The notes under the pieces: model-generated | What the model was told of the DNA's origin: nothing | Database searches by the model: none | What the model saw: the letters and a program-made list of their open reading frames with translations, nothing else | Source: CAVRAZ01 sp963719135 | GTDB taxonomy: Bacteria > Pseudomonadota > Gammaproteobacteria > DSM-19610 | Direction: 5' to 3' | DNA: 64,000 bases | NCBI GenBank assembly: GCA_963719135.1 | Contig: CAVRAZ010000008.1 | Location: 46,603 to 110,602, forward strand | Program-made: the position numbers and the translations under genes | In this document: in pieces, positions 27,992-36,988 of the stretch | How the letters are laid out: each line of letters begins with the position of its first letter | How positions within the stretch are numbered: position 1 is the first letter of the stretch

Positions 27992-28025
27992 ACCTCCTGT
28001 GGAGCGAGGACCCTGCGCAGGAGGT
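27992..28025 (+). terminator. Terminator hairpin after the lipoprotein glycosidase
   Basis: Arms ACCTCCTG and CAGGAGGT, extended by TG/CG pairs, begin 9 bases past the stop. The same CTCCTGTG arm follows the glycosidase relic at 5227. Confidence 0.6.
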
Positions 28026-28112
28026 AATGGAGCCGGCCTTTCCGAACGCAACGCTTGTCGGTCTCGACGCCGTCTGACGAAGATGGCGAGTTCCGGACAG
28101 AATCCCGGCTAC

Positions 28113-29198
28113 CTAATGCGGCTCGGCGCCTGCCGAATTACTCCCGACTTCCTGACAAAGGATGTAGTCGACAGCCTTGCCGGGATCTATCGGTCGCATC
28201 ATAAAGCCCCGCACAGCGGCCAGCGCAGTGACCTGCCAGACCAGCTGGGCAAAGAGCGAATCTCGCAGGCTTCGTATCCGGACTGCGCGGATCAGCACCA
28301 GCATGACGATCACGGCGATCGTCGCCACGAGTAACCAGGGCGAGTAGGGCAACAGCAACAAACCGGCAGCGAGCCCGCACCATAGGGCCAAGCCCACTCC
28401 AATGTGTTTCTGGTGCATGACTACATCAAGAAAATAGGGCTTCCCAAGCGCAGCCCTGAGCACCTCGCCGCCCCCGTCGAGATAGCGGCTGCGCCAGCGC
28501 CGCATGAGCAATCGGAGGCTGCTCTCCATATAACCATAATGGACAACGCTGCGCACATCAATTCTGCGCAGGCTCCAGCCATCGTAGCTCAGCCTGAGGC
28601 CAAGATCCTGCTCCTCGTAGGCGTGCAGGTTCCGGTTGGAAAGATAGCCCGCCTGTTCCAGTGCGGAGCGCCGGTAGAGGCCGCCCATATCCAGCCACCT
28701 GACCTTGCCGGCGACACCTTCGGCTTTTCTGCGCTTGCGCCCCCTAAATTGGTAGCTGGCTGTGCTCCTTTCCTCAATCAGACCACCAACTCCCCCCAAA
28801 GCAGGATCCTGCTCCATTTCGGCGATCGCAAGCGGCAGAAAGTCTGGGTCCATCTCCATGTCGCCGTCCAGAATATAGACGAACCGCCCCCTGGCGACCT
28901 GATACCCCAGTTGTGGGCCGACACCACAGCGCCGCTCCGCCGGATTCTTCAGCTGAACAATGGTAATGGGATAGCGCCGGGCAATGTCCACTGTAGCGTC
29001 TGTCGATAGACTATCGGCCAGAATCACCTCGCCGCCCATCTTTTGCACTGCGGCCAGCGCAGACCGCACCGCCATTTCGATATGCGCTTCCTCGTTGAGC
29101 GCCTTGATGATAATCGAAACCTTTAAATCCTCTGATCGAGGCATTTGTTGGTCAAATCCATCCACGTTCATAGCAACCGATTGCAACTCGCCATTCAT
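28113..29198 (-). CDS. Family 2 glycosyltransferase with C-terminal membrane segments
   Basis: About 361 residues. The frame also opens at TTG 29222; ATG codons at 29198, 29171 and 29144 are possible and no ribosome site decides. The GT-A fold starts at KVSIIIKALNEEAHIEMAVR; ADSLSTDATVDIARRY is the sugar-nucleotide region and YILDGDMEMDPDFL holds the DxD-like metal site. GGLYRRSALEQAGYLSNRNL and YEEQDLGLRL contain the acceptor-side ED motif. Two hydrophobic segments follow (GVGLALWCGLAAGLLLL; WLLVATIAVIVMLVLI). It probably adds a sugar to the lipid-linked polysaccharide repeat at the inner membrane. The adjacent sulfotransferase reads in the same direction, about 200 bases upstream. Confidence 0.88.
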   Translation of the reverse strand: MNGELQSVAMNVDGFDQQMPRSEDLKVSIIIKALNEEAHIEMAVRSALAAVQKMGGEVILADSLSTDATVDIARRYPITIVQLKNPAERRCGVGPQLGYQVARGRFVYILDGDMEMDPDFLPLAIAEMEQDPALGGVGGLIEERSTASYQFRGRKRRKAEGVAGKVRWLDMGGLYRRSALEQAGYLSNRNLHAYEEQDLGLRLSYDGWSLRRIDVRSVVHYGYMESSLRLLMRRWRSRYLDGGGEVLRAALGKPYFLDVVMHQKHIGVGLALWCGLAAGLLLLPYSPWLLVATIAVIVMLVLIRAVRIRSLRDSLFAQLVWQVTALAAVRGFMMRPIDPGKAVDYILCQEVGSNSAGAEPH

Positions 29199-29407
29199 CC
29201 GGACCACGCTGCCTGCAGGCAACGACTGGACTGGGCATGACCATCTAGCCGGTCGTTCGATCCTGTCTGTCAGTTTCGGACCTGATTTCCTGCGGTAGTG
29301 CGTCGCGCGACGCTTTTCAGATCATTACGCGATTCCACGCAGGGCGTCGCGTCCGACATGCAAGAACGTCTCGAACCCTGCTTCGGCGCGCATCGAAGTT
29401 AGTGTGC

Positions 29408-30457
29408 TCATACCGCTGTCTGCGAGCCACCGCTTCCCAACTTGCTGAGAAGCGCCCGTACCTGTATCAGCGCTCTGCGCGGATTCACCATGAATACTCC
29501 GGCGATATGCAGCGGATAACTTAAGCGGTAGCGCAGTTCTGTATACCAGATTCCGCTTACGGCTTTCTGAGCCGTGTAACCAAAGCCTTCCATCAGCGAA
29601 CCGCAGTATCTCTCCGTAATGGATGTTTCGGCTGGCAACAGCTCGGTCTTCCATTTATCAATGGCATCCCTGTGCAAACCCTTTCTCGCGCCTCCGACCG
29701 ACGACTGATGGGAGGAATTGATCTGGCTCACATCCAGCATGGCTGGTTCATAATCGACGTGGATGCGCTCACAGAGGTCGCGCACGGTGACTTCGGGCCT
29801 TTCAAGCAAATCCTCAAAGCGGAGCACCGTGAACCGGGGATGATTCTGCAACTGCCGCGCAATAGCCGAGGCACCACGCCATAGTTTCGCAACGGTGTAG
29901 GGATGATAGTTCATCCAGGTACGCAATGTATGACTTCTGGGAACCGCGTCCTTGTTGGTCGCATTCCTGCGCCGTTTCCACCGTTGTTTCTGCGAGGCCA
30001 TAACCGCCCGTGGGTCTCGCATCATGTGGATCACATACGAATTAGGGTAAAGTTTGAGCAACGCTTCTGCATAGAAAATGTTTCGCGGTGTCTGTTCGCA
30101 GGGAATGGTCTTCCCCGACTCGATCGCCAGCTGGTGGACCGCAGTGGCAAACAGCTCGCCGGGGTCCCGGCTTTTCTCATTCATGGCATTCAACAGTGCT
30201 TCCGCCCTGTTCGCATCCTCGAAATTCGGCCTGGCTACGTTAATACCCTCCCTCTGGCGGGCGAACAGGGTGGCCAGCGCCAGCTTCGCCTGGTGCACGC
30301 CTAGCGTCGAAACCGATCGAGGGTCCCAGAACTCGCCAAAGTACTGCAGCTCTCGGAGACCATGGATATCTGATTGATTTCTCAGAATAAAACTCATCAG
30401 CGTGGTACCAGACCTGGAAGCACCGGTAATGAACAGCATTTTCTGATCGGAATTCAT
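29408..30457 (-). CDS. Sulfotransferase (Sulfotransfer_3 family)
   Basis: 349 residues from ATG 30457. The 5'-phosphosulfate loop is right at the N-terminus (MLFITGASRSGTTLMSFILR). The 3'-phosphate region is YVIHMMRDPRAVMASQKQRW. RFEDLLERPEVTVRDLCERI and a C-terminal region that positions the acceptor follow. There is no signal peptide, so it acts in the cytoplasm with PAPS on a nucleotide- or lipid-linked sugar. It is transcribed toward the glycosyltransferase at 28113 and may share its transcript. The intact frame contrasts with the broken sulfotransferase at 6568. Confidence 0.85.
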   Translation of the reverse strand: MNSDQKMLFITGASRSGTTLMSFILRNQSDIHGLRELQYFGEFWDPRSVSTLGVHQAKLALATLFARQREGINVARPNFEDANRAEALLNAMNEKSRDPGELFATAVHQLAIESGKTIPCEQTPRNIFYAEALLKLYPNSYVIHMMRDPRAVMASQKQRWKRRRNATNKDAVPRSHTLRTWMNYHPYTVAKLWRGASAIARQLQNHPRFTVLRFEDLLERPEVTVRDLCERIHVDYEPAMLDVSQINSSHQSSVGGARKGLHRDAIDKWKTELLPAETSITERYCGSLMEGFGYTAQKAVSGIWYTELRYRLSYPLHIAGVFMVNPRRALIQVRALLSKLGSGGSQTAV

Positions 30458-31451
30458 CGCTAAAAACTCGTCATCGTTCTTGCTCGCGGTATTTAGAGTA
30501 TTTGCGCACCACGCTTTCCCGCCACACACAGTAGTGACCAACACTGTCCATGGTACCAAAGGCAATGTCCACGCCATAGTCAGCCACTAGCACTCTAGTG
30601 GCGCGTTGCTCTTTAGGGACCGTCCAACGGTAACAAAGGGATCGGCCGGTTGCCACACAACGGCGAATTTCCGGTTCACCTCGCGCTCGGCATCCTACCT
30701 GATCCTGGCCGGTTCCACTCGCGCGGAGACCCGGGGGTGTCGGCCGCACCGGTGTCCTGGCTCCCGGTCGCGTAATGCCATTGGAACGAGTTGGTCGATT
30801 CGATTGTAACGGCCAAACAGGGCCGCGGACTGCAAATTCTGGGAGGTCCCCATCCGGCAGAGGGCGTGTAAAGACTCGGAATAAGCACGGATCGAGGAGT
30901 ACCGAAATCCTTCCTTTCATGCCGATCGTCGCTTTACGGTCTTCCGGTGAAATCGAAATTTCGAGAACAGTCGGATAATGCGAGTACTCAGATAGCCCGG
31001 GTCGATTCCGGCGCTGCGTGCTCACCGGTAGATGTGCCTCCGGTTGCAGCAAGAGACCGCCTGTCTTCCGCGGACGGGCGGTCGCTTGCTCGACTGCACC
31101 CGGAACGCTCGGGGTCGATGATCTGACGTCCCCGACCGGAACTACCGAACGCCTGCGAGTGTTGAAACGACAGCCATTGCCCGTGGTGTGCGGACCACGT
31201 GCGAACCGGGCGCCCGGATCGCCGGGGCCCGGTACCGGAATCGGATTTTGGGGACCGCCATCGAGCACGCATGCGCCGCAGGCAGTGGATCGGTGCGGTC
31301 GCTGCGAAATTTTGGTATGCTGGCCCGCTATGCATTCTGTTGGATTGCCCGCTCATCGGTTCCACGTCCAGGTCAGGGAGCCCCCTGCACAGGTCGGCGT
31401 AAGTCGTTGATAATGTGCGATCTGGTAGCGGCTGAATTGAGTAAGTAGCTT
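30458..31451. other. Intergenic, about 1 kb, no gene recognised
   Basis: Frames on both strands lack family resemblance and ribosome sites. A minus-strand frame near 30480–30650 (VLVADYGVDIAFGTMDSVGH) is protein-like and could be the tail of a decayed gene. The divergent sulfotransferase promoters should lie here. Confidence 0.35.
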
Positions 31452-31540
31452 GTGAAGCAGACGACCTTTACATCGCTGGGCACGCGGCGCGAGCGATTTC
31501 TGGCCAAGATGGACGCTGTGATCCCGGGAGCTCGGTCGAG
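31452..31540 (+). pseudogene. IS5-family transposase N-terminal scrap
   Basis: GTG 31452 begins MKQTTFTSLGTRRERFLAKM then DAVIPG. This matches the N-terminus of IS5-group transposases (MKQTTFxSL...R..FL.EMD.VIPW) with a small internal deletion. Everything after about residue 28 is unrelated. Confidence 0.7.
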
Positions 31541-31800
31541 CGGGGACCGCAAGTTTCAGATGTTCAAGCGACTGTCGCTCTCCGGCAAGGTCCGCCACCG
31601 TGGACTGGCAATGTACAGCGACTGGCTGATCGGCGCCTTTTTCACTGGCGAGCCTTTATTTGCTCAGGCGACGGTCGTTACCAGCGATGACGCCGTGGTT
31701 CCCGCAAACCGGTTAAGCCGGAAACCGACCTTCCAACGTTGTTTTGCGTGTGTTCCGATGAGTTCGATCGCGCGTTTCGTCTTAATTCCAGTTTGCGCAG

Positions 31801-32685
31801 ATGGATTTGCAGGGCTTTCCTAGCGACCAATTTTCGGTATCAGGCGTGAAACCCACTTTCATCGGCGTCGGCGCGCAGAAATGCGCCTCTACTTGGTTGT
31901 ACCGGATCCTGAAGGAACATCCCCAGGTTTGTGTGGGCGAGGAAAAGGAAATCGACTTCTTCTCCTATCACTTCGACCACGGCCACCAGTGGTACGAACA
32001 GCAATTCGCCGCGTGCGCCGACCGGCCCTGCATGGGCGAGATTTCACCGTCCTATTTCTGCGAACCGGCGGTTCCCGAACGCCTGTCCGGCTACGCGCCG
32101 TCGGCCCGGATACTTCTGTCGCTGCGCGATCCGGTGCAGCGGGCGCTGTCCAACCATCGACACGAAATCCGGGTCGGCCATTTTTGCGGCAGCGATCTCA
32201 GCTTTGAAGCCGGACTTGCCAACAATCCCATGTACGTCGAACAAAGCCGCTATGCGACCCATCTGAAACGCTGGCTTGAGTACTTTCCGAAAGGTCAAAT
32301 ACTGGTCGTCTTGATGGAAGACATCGATAAAGACCCCCTCGCCGTGGCCCGCTCGGTCTACAAATTTCTTGGTATCGATGGCAACTATGTGCCGGAAGTA
32401 CTGTCGAAGCGCATCAACCGAAGCTACGCTAACCGCTCCAGACGGCTCGCAAACATCAAAGACTCCATCTACAAAGGTACCCGAGCCGCCGGACTGGGCT
32501 GGGTATGGCGCCTTGGCGACGCCGTCGGCCTGAAGGCTTTGTATCGCAGGATCAACACGATGCCCAGCGAAGCGGCCATTCCGGCGCCAGACCCCGCCGT
32601 CCTCGCTGACCTGCGCCGGCAACTGACCCCCGAGATCAACGAACTCTCCGCGCTCATCGGGCGCCCTCTGGACACGTGGATCTGA
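31801..32685 (+). CDS. Sulfotransferase (Sulfotransfer_1-like)
   Basis: 294 residues. PTFIGVGAQKCASTWLYRIL is the PAPS 5'-phosphosulfate loop (variant with K-C-A-S-T). KEIDFFSYHFDHGHQWYEQQ and GEISPSYFC are typical of heparan-type and bacterial glycan sulfotransferases. LSLRDPVQRALSNHRHEIR is the 3'-phosphate motif. The end, ELSALIGRPLDTW, is also typical of the family. ATG 31801 has only a weak ribosome site; GTG 31846 just before PTFIGVG is an alternative. It opens a plus-strand run of polymerase, flippase, glycosyltransferase, glycosidase and another sulfotransferase, with its stop overlapping the next start (TGATG). Sulfation of the exopolysaccharide repeat is the likely role. Confidence 0.88.
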   Translation: MDLQGFPSDQFSVSGVKPTFIGVGAQKCASTWLYRILKEHPQVCVGEEKEIDFFSYHFDHGHQWYEQQFAACADRPCMGEISPSYFCEPAVPERLSGYAPSARILLSLRDPVQRALSNHRHEIRVGHFCGSDLSFEAGLANNPMYVEQSRYATHLKRWLEYFPKGQILVVLMEDIDKDPLAVARSVYKFLGIDGNYVPEVLSKRINRSYANRSRRLANIKDSIYKGTRAAGLGWVWRLGDAVGLKALYRRINTMPSEAAIPAPDPAVLADLRRQLTPEINELSALIGRPLDTWI

Positions 32686-34250
32686 TGGCACTTTTCTATA
32701 CGACAGACCGAAGCTTGAAGCTCTATTTGCATACCGGGGTCCGTCTGGGAGGGGACTTACGGACTGGTCGCCCTGCTGGCTGTGGTCGCCGGCGTAGTGA
32801 GCGGGAGCAGCCAGCCTGTGCTGGTTGTGATTGCGGCGGGCCTCATTCTGGCACTGGCCGTATCCTTGTCGCGTACCGCGTTGTTCTGGTTCGTCCTTGT
32901 CGGTGGCCTTGTCGTCGCCGGCGTGGCCCAGCTGTACCTGCCGGGCTCCAAGTATCTGCGTTACGTGGTTCTGCTGGCGTCGCTGGTAATTTTGGTTCAC
33001 GGCGCTCTAGACAGCGCGAAAAATCCGATGGCGGGCAACCGCGCAAACCAGAACAGCATCCTGTTCTGGGCCATCAGTTTCGTGGTTCTCGCGATCGCGT
33101 CAATGGCTATCAATTGGAGTGGCGTCGGAGTGACCATAATGGGCCTCAAAGGGTACTTTCAGATGTGGGGATTTCTCTTCGCCCTCATCCTGGTTCGCTG
33201 GAATCCCAAACTGATCGATTCACTCCCCACGACGATTCTGGTGATCGCCTTCCTGCAGTTACCGTTGCGTGCTACACCAATACCTGGTTCTCGTACCGAA
33301 GCGCGTTGGACTGGGTGGCGGCATCGTGCCGGTTGACGTGGTTGCCGGAACGTTCGGCGCGAACCTACTGGGCGGCGGTGCCAACGCCGTTCTGGCGGCG
33401 TTCATGGTCGTCGTCGTGGCCTGTATCCTGGGTGCCTGGAAACACGGTGCGGTTACAAGTACGCGTGCGGTCGTCTATTCCATCGTCCTGCTTGCACCGA
33501 TGTTCGTCAATGAGGCAAAGGTCACGGTTGTCTACCTGCCCATCGTGTTTCTGATCCTTTTTTACCAGGACATGATTCGGCACCCCCCTCGCTTCATCGT
33601 TTCCGGCCTCGCCGTAGCGGGGATACTCGCGGCGCTCATGACGGCCCTGACACTCGCAAATTCCAGCAACAACATCCATTCTTGCGTCGGATCTATCGAA
33701 TACACGTTCGAACGCCAGACCGCCAGCATATCTGAGCGGGAGGGTTACAGCGAACTCAGCCGGTGGAGCGCAGCCCTCACGTTCCCTGGTTCGATCAGCA
33801 CATCAACAACAACCGGATCTATCCCTGATCGGTCACGGTCCCGGCGCATCCCGCGTCCAGGACAGCGACAGTGGCCTTGACCTGGCAGGAGACACGCTCG
33901 CGGAAAAACGCTACGGCGGCCTGCCGATTGGCTATACCGCTGTTTCCGCACTGCTGTGGGACACGGGAATTCTTCGCCTACTCCTGGTGCTCGCGCTGTT
34001 CGGCTCCGCATTCAACAAGGCAACGTTGCTGATGCGGCACTATGAAGCGTCCAATCCGCTCGAGAGCGGTATTTTCGACGGCTTGCGCGCCGGTATCGTC
34101 GTGCTTGCCATCAGCCTGGCGCACAAGGACTTCTTTGCATACCACTTGCCCTACCAGACCTTGGTGGTGCTGATCTTCGGCTACCTGTCTATCAAAATGC
34201 GCGAAATGGATACCGCGGCAACCCAGCGGCACGCCGCGCGCCTGACCTGA
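32685..34250 (+). pseudogene. Polysaccharide polymerase/ligase-like membrane protein, several frameshifts
   Basis: Pieces in three frames form one multi-pass membrane protein: ALLAVVAGVVSGSSQPVLVV (32764 on), VVLLASLVILVHG, QYLVLVPKRVGLGGGIVPVD then GTFGANLLGG (33270 on), TFERQTASISEREGYSELSR (33700) and LLLVLALFGSAFNKATLLM (33970 on). The hydrophobic pattern, the position next to a flippase and the length (~510 residues) fit Wzy or O-antigen-ligase-like proteins. ATG 32685 overlaps the sulfotransferase stop. Frameshifts fall at about 32745, 33265, 33780 and 33800–33890. Each segment stays well formed, so sequencing error is possible; if real, polymer assembly would depend on another polymerase. 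Confidence 0.65.
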
Positions 34251-34263
34251 ACGAGCGTTTCCT

Positions 34264-35811
34264 ATGGGAAAAGATACCTACGGCGAGTCCCGATTGAAGC
34301 GTGCGCTGGTCCACTTCGTGGGTGGGCGCGCCGCACAAGCGGTAGCGAGGGCAGGATTAATCCTGGTGCTGGTGCGCGTACTGAATGTACGAGACTATGG
34401 CGTCTACATGCTGATCGTAGGATTGTCGGAGATGATGCTGCAGGTGGCCTCGTTCGGCGTGCTGCCCGTTGCTCAGCGCTTCCTTCCCCAAGTGATCACC
34501 ACGCTGGACATTAAAGGGTTGTTCCGCTTCGTCCGCAGTATCATCGCCATACAACTGGCCGTGCTGTGTCTGATGGCCCTGGGAATCAGTTCCGGCTGGA
34601 CCCGAATAACCCCGCTGTTTGGGTTCTCGCCCGAACAGATTCACGCGACCCAATATGCGGTGATACTTTTCCTGCTGGTGCCCGCGTTCCGGTTCTCGGC
34701 GGAAATGCTCGAGGCCCTGCTGGAACAAGGCCGTGCGCAGATGGCGCGCGCGCTGATGCCGCTCGGTCGTATGATTGGCATCCTGATCCTGATCGGAATC
34801 GGCATGAAGCTGAATCTCTCGATCCTGGTGGCCATTGACATTATCGTCACGCTGATTTGCCTCGCCGCCGGTTACAGACTCCTGTACACGAGCCTGGTCG
34901 CACAACAGGCCACCGGCAGCGATATCGGTGAACTACCGGTACGGCAGATGATCGAATTCGCCTGGCACATGGCGGCCGTCGATTTTCTGGGTTCCTTGAA
35001 ACAGCCAGGCGCGATCCGGATGGCACTCGCTAATACGCTGGGCGTCGTCGACAGCGGTCTTTTCGCCTTCCTGCAGAGCCTCGAGCGCCTGGTCAGCCGC
35101 TACCTCCCCGGCACACTGCTGCGCGGAATCGTCCGACCCATGCTGCTGTCGCGCGCCTTTGAGCCGGGCGGCATATCAATCGTGGAAGCTGGCACCGGTC
35201 TTCTGATGAAAACCAATCTGTTGATTGTCATTGCCGGCTGCGTGGTCATCGCTGTCGGCGGAGACGAACTGGTGTCCCTCGTCAGCGGCGGAAAATTCAG
35301 ACATGCCGGCCTTACCCTGCTGCTCATGTATCTGGTGATGGGGATCACGTCGCAACGGTTGATTATCGAAATGGTGATGCAGATTACCGGTCACACCAAG
35401 ACCCTCCGGGCAACCTCCTTCATCGCGCCGGTGGCGCTCGCCGCGGTCTGGGTGTTCTCCAGGTACGGATTGAATTTCGCCATTCTTATCATCGCCGCGG
35501 GCGCCGCGCTTTCCAACAGCATCTCGATGTTGGTGCTGAGCCGCTCGACAACGAGATTCCGGTTCGACTGGCGCGGTTTCGTCGCCATGGTCACTCCAGG
35601 CGCCGTGGCGATTCTGATAGGTTGGCTGCTTTCAACCCTGATGTTGCCGGTGATCGCCGCGGCATTGGCCCTGGCGTTTTTCGGCGGCGCCCTCCTGTTC
35701 ACTCGGCCGTACACCGTGCGCGAGTCAAAACTCGTCGAGCGAGCGACCGGCCGCTGGGCCGCCGATATTTTTCAACTCTTTTCCAGAGCCATACCCGAAA
35801 CCGGACGCTGA
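34264..35811 (+). CDS. Polysaccharide flippase (Wzx-like, MOP superfamily)
   Basis: 515 residues with about 12–14 hydrophobic segments, e.g. YMLIVGLSEMMLQVASFGVL, VILFLLVPAFRFSAEMLEAL, LLLMYLVMGITSQRLIIEMV and PGAVAILIGWLLSTLMLPVI. The N-terminal RAGLILVLVRVLNVRDYGVY matches the start of the polysaccharide-biosynthesis (Polysacc_synt) family. It should flip the lipid-linked repeat across the inner membrane. It lies 13 bases after the polymerase-like frame and 30 before the glycosyltransferase, so it is in the same operon. The intact frame argues that at least part of the operon is under selection. Confidence 0.9.
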   Translation: MGKDTYGESRLKRALVHFVGGRAAQAVARAGLILVLVRVLNVRDYGVYMLIVGLSEMMLQVASFGVLPVAQRFLPQVITTLDIKGLFRFVRSIIAIQLAVLCLMALGISSGWTRITPLFGFSPEQIHATQYAVILFLLVPAFRFSAEMLEALLEQGRAQMARALMPLGRMIGILILIGIGMKLNLSILVAIDIIVTLICLAAGYRLLYTSLVAQQATGSDIGELPVRQMIEFAWHMAAVDFLGSLKQPGAIRMALANTLGVVDSGLFAFLQSLERLVSRYLPGTLLRGIVRPMLLSRAFEPGGISIVEAGTGLLMKTNLLIVIAGCVVIAVGGDELVSLVSGGKFRHAGLTLLLMYLVMGITSQRLIIEMVMQITGHTKTLRATSFIAPVALAAVWVFSRYGLNFAILIIAAGAALSNSISMLVLSRSTTRFRFDWRGFVAMVTPGAVAILIGWLLSTLMLPVIAAALALAFFGGALLFTRPYTVRESKLVERATGRWAADIFQLFSRAIPETGR

Positions 35812-35841
35812 CCGGAAGAATTGTAGAAGGCGCTCGACCCG

Positions 35842-36948
35842 ATGACGGTCAACACCAAGATCCTGCACATTGTAAACGGCGAGTTTTACGCCGGCGCCGA
35901 ACGCGTGCAGGATCTCCTGGCCCTGCGCTTACCTGATTATGGGTACGAAGTTGGATTTGTCTGCCTGAAAGACGGCATCTTCGCCGACAAGCGCGTGTCG
36001 CAGTCCGTTCCGCTGCATAGTTTTCCGATGCGCTCCAAACTGGATATAGGTATTGCCCGGCGTGTGGCCGGGCTGGCGAAGCGCGATGGCTATGCGCTGA
36101 TTCACACGCACACGCCGCGCGCGGCGCTGCTGGGTCGGCTGACGGCGTTTCTTGCGGGACTGCCGATGGTCCATCATGTACACAGTCCCACTGACTCCGA
36201 CACCGAAACTGGGTGGAGAAACCTGCGCAATTCGGCGGTCGAGCGGATGAGCCTTTTTCGCGTGCGCAAATTGATCGCTGTTTCGCGCAGTCTTGAACAA
36301 CATCTGGTCAAGAAAGACTTTTCGCGCGACCGGATCGACGTTGTCAGTAACGGGGTTGCCATTCAGGAGAAAGCCCGCAAGCCGGTAAACGGAAGTTCCG
36401 TGCTGACCGTCGGTATGGTCGCGCTCTTTCGCCCGCGCAAGGGGATTGAAGTGCTGCTCAAGGCGCTGGCGCTGCTCAGAATTGAGGGGCACAGGCTGCG
36501 GCTTCACGCTGTCGGACCGTTCGAAACCCCGGAATACGAGACCGCCGTCCGCCGGCTCGCCGACGAGTTGCAGATCGCGAACGATATACACTGGACCGGA
36601 TTCACAGCGCAGGTCGGCGCAGAATTCCCCAATATGCACGTTTTCGTCCTGCCGAGTCTGTTCGGAGAAGGCATGCCGATGGTCGTACTCGAGGCGATGG
36701 CCGTCGGTCTGCCGGTGGTAAGCACGCGTGTCGAAGGCATTCCTGAAGTTATCCGTGACGGGAAGGACGGCCTGCTCGTTGACCCCGGATCGCCGCAGGC
36801 GCTGGCCGCGGCGCTCAAACGATTTGCCACCGGTGACGCGGACGCGGCGGCGATGGGCGACAGCGGGCGGCTGCGCCAGCGCGAATTGTATTCCGATGTA
36901 GCCATGGCGCAGGCTGTCGCCAAGGTTTACCGTGAAGTCCTCAGCTGA
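35842..36948 (+). CDS. GT4-family glycosyltransferase
   Basis: 368 residues. GEFYAGAERVQDLLALRL is the N-terminal Rossmann entry (G-G-A-E-R loop). HTHTPRAALLGRLTAFLAG and VHHVHSPTD mark the acceptor domain. The donor domain has VGMVALFRPRKGIEVLLKAL, HAVGPFETPEYE and LPSLFGEGMPMVVLEAMAVG, which holds the E-x7-E motif, then STRVEGIPEVI. It transfers a sugar from a nucleotide donor with retention of configuration at the cytoplasmic face of the inner membrane. AGAAGG lies about 14 bases upstream of ATG 35842. Same operon as the flippase. Confidence 0.92.
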   Translation: MTVNTKILHIVNGEFYAGAERVQDLLALRLPDYGYEVGFVCLKDGIFADKRVSQSVPLHSFPMRSKLDIGIARRVAGLAKRDGYALIHTHTPRAALLGRLTAFLAGLPMVHHVHSPTDSDTETGWRNLRNSAVERMSLFRVRKLIAVSRSLEQHLVKKDFSRDRIDVVSNGVAIQEKARKPVNGSSVLTVGMVALFRPRKGIEVLLKALALLRIEGHRLRLHAVGPFETPEYETAVRRLADELQIANDIHWTGFTAQVGAEFPNMHVFVLPSLFGEGMPMVVLEAMAVGLPVVSTRVEGIPEVIRDGKDGLLVDPGSPQALAAALKRFATGDADAAAMGDSGRLRQRELYSDVAMAQAVAKVYREVLS

Positions 36949-36988
36949 ATACCGAGTTGAGTGGATAACATTGCCAGGAGATACGCAA